Source: Sphingobium sp. WTD-1
GTDB lineage: Bacteria > Pseudomonadota > Alphaproteobacteria > Sphingomonadales > Sphingomonadaceae
NCBI RefSeq assembly: GCF_030128825.1
Contig: NZ_CP119130.1
Location: forward strand, 1-57,709
Length of the DNA: 57,709 nucleotides
Direction: 5' to 3'
The first letter of the stretch is position 1; each line of letters begins with the position of its first letter. Both the position numbers and the translations under genes were made by a program. Under the pieces are notes generated by a model, which was not told where the DNA came from, searched no databases, and saw only the letters and a program-made list of their open reading frames with translations. This document shows, piece by piece, positions 52,773 to 57,709 of the stretch.

Positions 52773-53025
52773 GGAGGTCCGCCATCAGCGCATCGACGCT
52801 GGCAAACTTGGTCCCCTTCCCCGCCGCCAGCTCTGCCATTGCCTCGCGTGTCGCGGCGTTCGGAACCTTGACCTCGAAAGGCAAGCGCCGTTCGTCGGCG
52901 ATACGCAGCATCAGCAGCCGGATAGCGTCGGAGATCGAAAGGCCCATCGCGCCCAGCGCGGCGGTGGCGCGTTCCTTCGTCGTATTGTCGATCCTGGCGC
53001 GGACATAGGTGTCGGAAACAGCCAT
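52759..53025 (-). CDS. dinJ: DinJ/RelB-family antitoxin
   Basis: 88 residues from ATG 53025 (AAGGAAAT upstream). The ribbon-helix-helix N-terminus is VSDTYVRARIDNTTKERATA, then LGLSISDAIRLLMLRIAD-like sequence. The C-terminal helix (NAATREAMAELAAGKGTKFA) wraps the toxin. It neutralises YafQ and should repress its own operon at the site upstream. Confidence 0.92.
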   Translation of the reverse strand: MAVSDTYVRARIDNTTKERATAALGAMGLSISDAIRLLMLRIADERRLPFEVKVPNAATREAMAELAAGKGTKFASVDALMADLHADD

Positions 53026-53045
53026 TGGGATTTCCTTCTGAAAAC

Positions 53046-53062
53046 GTAGTCCCAATGTAGTC
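53046..53062 (-). promoter_or_regulatory. Direct-repeat operator of the toxin-antitoxin operon
   Basis: GTAGTC occurs at 53046-53051 and 53057-53062, 11 bp apart or one helical turn, 20 bp upstream of the antitoxin start. Suitable for a ribbon-helix-helix dimer pair. Confidence 0.5.
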
Positions 53063-53428
53063 ACAAAATCTGATTTTGGCAATGGGTGCGGTGATTATGC
53101 GCCTGCCGCTGGCGCGGCACCGTGGCTCTAGTCGCTCACGCTCCCCAAGCCCGCAAGCGGTCTTGGCCCAAGGTAACGATCCACATGGCGGAAGCGAGAT
53201 CGCTGCGCGGATCTCGCGCAGCAGTGCCGGGGGAAAGGCGGTCCCGGCCGCCTCTCCCCCGCAACGGCAATCAGCGGGACCGTGGCTCACTCGGCTGCGC
53301 CTCCCTGCGCCGCGCACCACTCCCGCAGATTCCCGCTGCCCCCCTCTCTCGCCGGCGTTCTTGGGCGTCCGTGTTCCGGCCGATGGCATGGCCATCGCCG
53401 GACAGGCGATTTGAAGGGAGTAAAGACG
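53063..53428. other. Intergenic region before the SprT-like gene
   Basis: 366 bp, very GC-rich in parts (about 53200-53350), with no supported gene. It contains divergent promoters for the toxin-antitoxin operon and the SprT-like gene, whose ribosome site GAAGGGAG is at 53413-53420. Confidence 0.5.
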
Positions 53429-54069
53429 ATGACCCACGAAACCCGCGAAAGCTGGCTCAATGCCGTGGCGCAGGGCATGGCTCTGCTGTTCGAGGCGCTG
53501 GACGCCCCCTGCCCGACCGCTTACGCGTGGCGATCGGCTTCACCAGCAGAGGCGCGAAGGGCAAGGCGATCGGTGAGTGCTGGGACAACCGACTTAGCGC
53601 GGACGGGCATTTTGAAATCTTCATTCGCCCGGACCTAGCGCACGCGCCCGATGCGATGCCGGCGCAGATCGCGGCCATCCTCGCGCATGAGCTGGTCCAT
53701 GCCGCCGTCGGCATCCCGGCAGGGCATGGGAAGGCGTTTAAACGGGTCGCGCTGGGGCTGGGGTTGGTCGGGCCTATGCGCGCCACCACCCCCGGCGAGG
53801 CGTTCCTTGCGGCCGTCGCACCGATCCTCGATGCCGCTGGCCCCCTCCCCCATGCCCGTCTCGACACGGACGGGGAGTCGACCGCGCCCAAGGAGCAGAA
53901 AACCCGGATGCTGAAATGCGAGTGCGCGACGTGCGGCTATACCGCGAGGACCGCGCGCAAATGGCTTGAGCAGGCCGGAGCGCCGCTTTGCCCGATCGAG
54001 GATCACGGCCAGATGAGCCATGAGGCGCTGGACGATGACAGCGAGGATGAGGGCGGCGAGGACGGCTAG
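53429..54069 (+). pseudogene. SprT-like zinc metalloprotease-type protein, frameshifted
   Basis: ATG 53429 after GAAGGGAG opens MTHETRESWLNAVAQGMALL. Frame is lost in a five-C run at 53505-53509. One more C would continue it as DAPLPDRLRVAIGFTSRGAK and give about 213 residues. The second frame has the SprT motif AILAHELVHAAVGIPAGHGK near residue 87 and a C-terminal zinc ribbon (LKCECATCGYTARTARKWLE, APLCPIEDHG). Such small plasmid proteins resemble SprT proteases that act on DNA-protein crosslinks. The change may be real or a homopolymer sequencing error. Confidence 0.8.
53735..53744. repeat. CGTTTAAACG palindrome, copy 4
   Basis: Inside the SprT-like gene, at the Lys-Arg codons after the HELVH motif. 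Confidence 0.6.
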
Positions 54070-54103
54070 ACGCCCTGCCCTTTCATCCGATAGCCGCTTG
54101 CGC

Positions 54104-54122
54104 TATGACCACATGCAAACAT
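54104..54122 (+). repeat. Copy (b) of the dispersed 19-bp partition-like motif
   Basis: TATGACCACATGCAAACAT, 16 of 19 positions equal to the copies at 55111 and 55678. It lies 22 bp before parA and continues into a second inverted word, ACATGAGTTCATGT, so it probably forms the parA operator. Confidence 0.7.
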
Positions 54123-54144
54123 GAGTTCATGTAAGGATATTCAC

Positions 54145-54798
54145 ATGCCAACAATCGCGATCATCAGCCAGAAGGGGGGCGCGGGCAAGACCACCCTCGC
54201 CTTGCACCTGGCCGCAGCCGCCGAGGATTCCGGGCATACCGCGCTGGTGATCGATCTCGACCCGCAGGCGACGGCGAGCCAATGGGCGGCATGGCGGCAG
54301 GACGCGCCCCCGGTCGTGATCGACAGCGCCCCCCCTCGCCTTGCCGCCAAGATCGAGCAAGCGACGGCGCAGGGCGCGGAGTTCATCGTGATCGACACCC
54401 CGCCCCATGCCGACAGCGCCGCCAGCGCCGCCGTCGAGGCGGCCGACCTGGTGTTGATACCTTGTCGGCCGAGCGCGTTCGACCTGGCCGCGATCAAGAC
54501 CACGGCCAGCCTTGTGAAGATGCGCGGCAAGCCCGCTTTCGTGATCTTCACGGCGGGAAGCCCGACCGCGCCACGCATGTATGACGAGGCGGCGCAGCTC
54601 GTGCAGGGTTACGGGCTGGACGCCTGCCCGCTGCGTGTCGCGGATCGCGCCGCGTTCCGCCATGCGGCGACCGAGGGAAAAACCGTGATGGAGATCGAAC
54701 CGAATGGCAAGGCGGCCGATGAGGTGCGTCAGCTTTACAAGTGGGCATGTGAACATGTAAACATGCCAGCAGATAGGAAGCGGAGGGCCAGCGCATGA
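54145..54798 (+). CDS. parA: ParA-family partition ATPase
   Basis: 217 residues from ATG 54145 (AAGGA upstream). The deviant Walker A SQKGGAGKTTLALHLAAAAE is at residues 7-26, then VIDLDPQATASQWAAWRQD and FIVIDTPPHADSAAS. The small size and lack of an N-terminal HTH mark the ParF/type Ib class, which relies on a small partner for DNA binding. It segregates plasmid copies by moving on the nucleoid. It overlaps the next gene by ATGA. Confidence 0.92.
   Translation: MPTIAIISQKGGAGKTTLALHLAAAAEDSGHTALVIDLDPQATASQWAAWRQDAPPVVIDSAPPRLAAKIEQATAQGAEFIVIDTPPHADSAASAAVEAADLVLIPCRPSAFDLAAIKTTASLVKMRGKPAFVIFTAGSPTAPRMYDEAAQLVQGYGLDACPLRVADRAAFRHAATEGKTVMEIEPNGKAADEVRQLYKWACEHVNMPADRKRRASA
54746..54764 (+). 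repeat. Copy (c) of the dispersed 19-bp motif, inside the parA end
   Basis: CATGTGAACATGTAAACAT, 16 of 19 positions equal to the consensus, encoding the residues CEHVNM near the ParA C-terminus. Confidence 0.65.
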
Positions 54799-55109
54799 GC
54801 CGGAAGGGATCATTGCTTGCATTGCGGGATCGGGACGCAGCGCCGACGCCGGCGACGGCCGAGCCGGAGGGAAGGGCGGCCGCGCCGAGCGCCCGCAGCA
54901 CTGGCATAGGCACCGGCAGCAGTTCGAGCAGCAGCCCGGTTGCGCCGAGCCGTCAGGGCAAGAAGGCGATGACGGGCTATTTCAGCCCGGAAATGTCGTT
55001 CGCCATGCACATGACCGCCCGCAAGCACGGCATGAGCTTGCAGGACGCGATGGCCGAGGCGTTCAACGACTGGCTCCGAAAGATGGGGGAAAGTCCTGTA
55101 GGCAAGTGA
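54795..55109 (+). CDS. Small ParA partner, probable centromere-binding protein
   Basis: 104 residues. The low-complexity N-terminus (Ala/Pro/Ser-rich, STGIGTGSSSSSS) is flexible. The C-terminus (YFSPEMSFAMHMTARKHGMS, LQDAMAEAFNDWLRKMGES) resembles a ribbon-helix-helix DNA-binding domain. It is translationally coupled to parA and probably binds the 19-bp motif copies around it. Family inferred from context and fold pattern. Confidence 0.8.
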   Translation: MSRKGSLLALRDRDAAPTPATAEPEGRAAAPSARSTGIGTGSSSSSSPVAPSRQGKKAMTGYFSPEMSFAMHMTARKHGMSLQDAMAEAFNDWLRKMGESPVGK

Positions 55110-55110
55110 G

Positions 55111-55129
55111 CATGTTCACATGCAAACAT
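55111..55129 (+). repeat. Copy (d) of the dispersed 19-bp partition-like motif
   Basis: CATGTTCACATGCAAACAT, directly after the stop of the ParA-partner gene. Confidence 0.75.
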
Positions 55130-55148
55130 ATAGCTTAGGGGAAAACTC

Positions 55149-55265
55149 ATGGCCGTGCTAATCGTGTCCGCCATCTTCGCACTGGTGATGATCGGATTGT
55201 CCATCCGGGCAAACGCCCGTTTCCGGCAGGAAAGGAAACTGCCGATGCAATGGCGGCTTTCACGA
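55149..55265 (+). pseudogene. Small membrane protein, 5' part (split by MITE-like element)
   Basis: ATG 55149 after GGGG. MAVLIVSAIFALVMIGLSIR is a membrane helix, and RQERKLPMQWRLSR follows. A TGA in the inserted element ends it at 39 residues. Joined to 55429 the gene gives 117 residues with two or three helices. Function unknown. The family seems common in sphingomonads. Confidence 0.8.
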
Positions 55266-55425
55266 TGATTGTGTTGAAAAACTCTCAGAGGCATTTCCTT
55301 GGGTAATATTCGAATTCAGGCGCAGTGGCAGGCGCATCAATGATTCGCAGGGCGCGGGCCGTCTGCATCATTGTTACCGAAAATCGGCGGGACGCACCTC
55401 AGCACCGACTTTTTCAACACAATCA
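55266..55425. mobile_element. MITE-like 160-bp insertion
   Basis: Terminal repeats TGATTGTGTTGAAAAACTC (55266-55284) and the inverse of TGATTGTGTTGAAAAAGTC (55407-55425), matching at 18 of 19, flanked by CGA on both sides (55263-55265 and 55426-55428). It has no coding capacity. Removing it with one CGA restores the host frame. It is probably mobilised by a full IS with the same ends, which is not present here. Confidence 0.85.
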
Positions 55426-55428
55426 CGA

Positions 55429-55665
55429 TCAGAGCCGCTTTCCAATTTGGTGAATTGGTCCGCACCTCGCGTTCTAGCTCTCAGCTTCACGCCCTTCCTT
55501 GCGATCTGTGTGCTGGGGCTGTTCAATGTTACCGCGATGACCCTAACGCCGAGGCCAGGGCAGGAGGGGATGCTGTTACCGTCCCCGATCTTTATTGGAG
55601 GCGCGTTCGTGGCGGCCCATGTTTTCCAGCTTTGGTTGATCGGAAGGAGCCTGGGCCGAAGTTAA
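55429..55665 (+). pseudogene. Small membrane protein, 3' part
   Basis: The frame continues SEPLSNLVNWSAPRVLALSF, then two helices (LAICVLGLFNVTAMTL, IGGAFVAAHVFQLWLIG) and a conserved-looking TPRPGQEGMLLPS loop. It has no start in place. Confidence 0.8.
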
Positions 55666-55677
55666 ACTCAATGTCGT

Positions 55678-55696
55678 CATGTTCACATGCAAACAT
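55678..55696 (+). repeat. Copy (e) of the dispersed 19-bp motif
   Basis: Identical to copy (d), 17 bp before the transposon target duplication ACACT. Confidence 0.75.
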
Positions 55697-55717
55697 GGCA
55701 GTTAACGCCACGACACT

Positions 55718-55755
55718 GGGGGCGTTTGCGGGAGGGGGCGGAATCCTACGCCAAG
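55718..55755. repeat. Tn3-family terminal inverted repeat, distal end
   Basis: 38 bp from GGGGGCG to ACGCCAAG, preceded by ACACT (55713-55717). It is inverted relative to 19769-19806 with one mismatch. Confidence 0.9.
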
Positions 55756-55781
55756 CTCGCCCAGATAGCCGGCGCGAGATC

Positions 55782-56094
55782 TTACTTGTTGCTGCCTTCT
55801 ACGGTCGCGCCAGAAAGGCGACGGCTCAGTTCTATCCGGCGATGGCTACGCATTTTGAAGGTGTCTGGCCCAACGCGCCGATACTCAATGAAGCCGAGAG
55901 AACGCCAAAATCGCTCTGCCGCTTCATTCGCTTCCAGCACGGCCAACCGAATCTCTGTGGCACCTCTCGCAGCGGCCCAGCTTTCGACCGTCGAGTAAAT
56001 TGAGCGTCCGACGCCACGACCACGCTGTCGAGCCGCTACCGTGAATCCGTGTCCCGATAATGTACAGGGGCCAGTCAGTCTGGAAAGGCGGGAT
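55782..56094 (-). pseudogene. GNAT acetyltransferase, C-terminal remnant
   Basis: The minus-strand frame reads LTGPCTLSGHGFTVAARQRG, then RGVGRSIYSTVESWAAARGA (acetyl-CoA motif) and LEANEAAERFWRSLGFIEYR, stopping at 55782-55784. The N-terminal half is missing; a stop lies just upstream. It sits at the very end of the transposon, probably cut when cargo was joined. Confidence 0.7.
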
Positions 56095-56106
56095 GATAGT
56101 TATGCA

Positions 56107-56706
56107 TCACGCTAACGCATCCTCCTCAGCATCAGCATCGAGCATTCGGCCCATCGCGTAGTAATCGCCAATAACGCCTGATTCTTTATTGGCTGCCACA
56201 ACATCTCCGCACACGGTATAGCCAAGCCGTTCATAAAATGCGAACGCCCGGTCGTTGCGAACAGCGACGTGGAAGATCAGGAAGAGCAAGCCACGGCGAC
56301 GTACCCATTCCTCGGCGGACTTCACCAGGCTTGCTCCAAGCCCACGTCCCTGCCACCGTGTCCGGATAGCCAGATTAAAAGAGGCAAATTCTGCAGCGCC
56401 TTCGATGCACACGCTCCGTACATCTATGTAGCCGACGAGGTCGCCTATGCGTTGCAGGACGAAGATGCCTCGCTCGCCGGCTACGGCGGCGTTTAGTTCG
56501 GCAGTTGTGCGGCGCAGGAGTTCCCCTCGATCCCGGACATCGAAGATCATATGTTCCGCTTCGCGAGCGAGGGCGATCTTCAAGCGTACCAAAGCTTTAG
56601 CGTCGTCAAGGTTCGCCGGCCGTAGCTCGCTCCAGCTCTGCTTTCCGCCTACTTGAGCTATCGAACGCGCCGGCGGGAGTGGGCGCGCGTATATTACCTG
56701 TGTCAT
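56107..56706 (-). CDS. GNAT-family N-acetyltransferase
   Basis: 199 residues from ATG 56706. RPANLDDAKALVRLKIALAR starts the fold. LAIRTRWQGRGLGASLVKSA carries the acetyl-CoA pyrophosphate loop, and VRNDRAFAFYERLGYTVCGD follows. It transfers acetyl groups to an unknown amine. The start overlaps the stop of the upstream membrane-protein gene (ATGA), so the two are co-translated. Confidence 0.88.
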   Translation of the reverse strand: MTQVIYARPLPPARSIAQVGGKQSWSELRPANLDDAKALVRLKIALAREAEHMIFDVRDRGELLRRTTAELNAAVAGERGIFVLQRIGDLVGYIDVRSVCIEGAAEFASFNLAIRTRWQGRGLGASLVKSAEEWVRRRGLLFLIFHVAVRNDRAFAFYERLGYTVCGDVVAANKESGVIGDYYAMGRMLDADAEEDALA

Positions 56707-57377
56707 GTGAGGATCTGGACTCCCTGTAACGCGCGCGCGCGCTTTGAGATCGCGAGTTTGCCGAGGGAAAGGTGACCAGAGCGGAAAGCGTGACGTGGGG
56801 AAAGCCGCGCCGGATAGCTGAGGCTGCGCGGCCCGTCCGCTTGACGCTGTTCCCGCTTCCAAAAGGCAAAAAGCCCGAGCAGATTCCCCGCGACCGATAC
56901 AAGATCAACGGCCAAGGCGAACGGTGCGCCAATGAGAAGATTGTGGGCCAGCCAGAAGGGCGCGGCCACGAGAAAGACGATCTTCATCCGCGTCGTTGAT
57001 CGCTGGGTCCGCGCAATGAAAGAAGATGCACCGCCGCAAGCGGCAAGGCCGGACAGGATTCCATGCCAGGTCGCCACGGTGAGCAACAGCAGCGCGAGCA
57101 ACGTCGCGCCGTCGAGCGCGAGCTTGGCAACCCGGTCACGAACCACCAGCGCGACGGTGAGCTGCATCAGGGAAAGAAGGCATGCGGCCGAAGCGGTAGG
57201 CGCGCCGATCAGCGCGAAGTGAAGCGCGAATGCGCCCGCGCCCGCGCCCTGCACCATGAGCGCTCCCCGGCGCGAGGGTAGGAGCGGCCAGCTCACCACG
57301 CAGCCGAGACCAACAGCCCCGAATAGGATCGCAGCTAACCCGGTGCTCGCAAACGTTTGATCGAGGAAAAGCGACAT
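56703..57377 (-). CDS. YgjV-like inner-membrane protein
   Basis: 224 residues from ATG 57377 (MSLFLDQTFASTG). About six hydrophobic segments (AILFGAVGLGCVVSWPLL, GAGAGAFALHFALIGAPTAS, LLALLLLTVATWHGILSGLA) with WLAHNLLIGAPFALAVDLVS near the end resemble the YgjV inner-membrane family of unknown role. The C-terminal 40 residues are charged. It is coupled to the GNAT gene. An earlier ATG at 57410 is possible. Confidence 0.7.
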   Translation of the reverse strand: MSLFLDQTFASTGLAAILFGAVGLGCVVSWPLLPSRRGALMVQGAGAGAFALHFALIGAPTASAACLLSLMQLTVALVVRDRVAKLALDGATLLALLLLTVATWHGILSGLAACGGASSFIARTQRSTTRMKIVFLVAAPFWLAHNLLIGAPFALAVDLVSVAGNLLGLFAFWKREQRQADGPRSLSYPARLSPRHAFRSGHLSLGKLAISKRARALQGVQILT

Positions 57378-57565
57378 GCACGCTCGCGTCGGGGTTGGTC
57401 CGGCTTCCACCGTGAAGGAAGAAGGTTAATGTGGCGTTGTCGTCGACCGCTTTCCCATCGCGAGTCCCGGCCACAATGGCATTTGGCTTTTGACGAGGAC
57501 TGGTTCATTCTGCGTCCAGCGCGGCGCTCTTCCCCTTGGGTTCCGCCCTTGTTTGGACCAGGACA

Positions 57566-57709
57566 ATGGTGCGTGACGCTTTCAAGCTTCTCGCCATCTC
57601 GACGTCGCTCGTGCTTTCTGGCTGCGTCAGTCCGCGAGAAATGGCCGCTCGCCATCGGGCGGCGTGTGCGAGCTACGGCTTCCAGCCTGGAACGGAGAGC
57701 TATGCGAAT
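57566..57709 (+). CDS. Small lipoprotein, N-terminal 48 codons (gene crosses the circle junction)
   Basis: ATG at 57566 opens a signal sequence with a lipobox, VLSGC, so the protein should be lipid-anchored at about Cys 20. The frame stays open to the last base (codon AAT at 57707-57709) and continues without a shift at base 1. The joined product is 87 residues. It contains SYGFQPGTESYAN followed by CLLQLD, a pattern I recognise from a conserved family of small proteobacterial lipoproteins of unknown role. The motif is completed only by joining the two ends of the window, which is direct evidence of circularity. Confidence 0.85.
   Translation, partial: MVRDAFKLLAISTSLVLSGCVSPREMAARHRAACASYGFQPGTESYAN

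Larger units (their letters stand above)
55718..57709. mobile_element. Tn3-family transposon, first part (continues at base 1)
   Basis: Begins with a 38-bp terminal repeat starting GGGGGCG at 55718-55755 and runs off the right edge. The matching inverted end lies at 19769-19806. The flanking pentamers 55713-55717 and 19807-19811 are both ACACT, the 5-bp target duplication expected for Tn3-family insertion. This part holds a GNAT remnant, an intact GNAT gene, a YgjV-like gene and the start of a lipoprotein gene. Total element length through the circle junction is 21,798 bp. Confidence 0.85.

Noticed and set aside
1..57709. tRNA, rRNA or type IV secretion genes
   Set aside because: None recognised on either strand. 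Consistent with an accessory, mobilisable plasmid.

Overview
The window reads as one complete circular plasmid of a sphingomonad-type alphaproteobacterium (Sphingobium, Sphingomonas or Novosphingobium-like). Three things suggest the host: a high-GC genome rich in TonB-dependent receptors, TraA/TraC/TraD/TraG mobilisation genes of the alphaproteobacterial type, and a replication initiator of the RPA class. Two things show circularity. A small lipoprotein gene starts at 57566, runs off the right edge in frame and continues from base 1 to a stop at 118-120. In addition, the two ends of a Tn3-family transposon (55718 and 19806) carry the same 5-bp target duplication, ACACT, which makes sense only if base 57709 is joined to base 1.

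Layout. (1) 55718-57709 plus 1-19806 is a Tn3-family transposon of about 21.8 kb with 38-bp terminal repeats. It holds a GNAT acetyltransferase, a YgjV-like membrane protein, the split lipoprotein, broken receptor and IS21 debris, two PhoD-type phosphatases, a glycerophosphodiester phosphodiesterase, several TonB receptors, a FecI/FecR pair, a truncated catalase, a serine recombinase and only the 3' end of its own transposase. (2) 19807-23552 is backbone: an acetyltransferase gene split by an IS3-family element, then repA on the minus strand with seven iterons and a DnaA box upstream. (3) 23553-30094 is the mobilisation module: coupling protein, a small unknown gene, traD, traC, a candidate oriT, the traA relaxase-helicase and a membrane-anchored coiled-coil-like protein. 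No type IV secretion genes are present, so the plasmid looks mobilisable but not self-transmissible. (4) 30095-32340 is a scarred segment with an orphan flagellar fliE, a small lipoprotein, an NTF2-like exported protein and two gene-tail remnants. (5) 32403-47087 is a copper and metal island: FTR1 permease fused to a cytochrome c domain, a three-part epimerase/SPW/VKOR-like fusion, copD, copC, a thioredoxin-reductase-like protein, a Csp copper-storage protein, DUF2231, DUF411 and DUF305 proteins, copB, copA, and a sigma factor with a CnrX-like sensor and a CnrY-like anti-sigma. (6) 47668-49812 is a siderophore receptor with a Fur-like site. (7) 50064-55717 is plasmid maintenance: an RHH protein, a tyrosine recombinase, a phosphoglycerate-mutase-type phosphatase, a DinJ/YafQ toxin-antitoxin pair, a frameshifted SprT-like gene, parA with a small partner, and a membrane-protein gene split by a 160-bp MITE-like element.

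How the parts work together. The transposon looks like a mobile phosphate-ester scavenging unit. Outer-membrane receptors are translationally coupled to exported phosphatases or a diesterase, and one receptor is under FecIR-type surface signalling. The island in the backbone handles copper and iron outside the cytoplasm. Replication, partition and addiction genes keep the plasmid. Three genes carry clean insertions (IS5, IS3, MITE) whose target duplications allow the ancestral reading frames to be rebuilt exactly.
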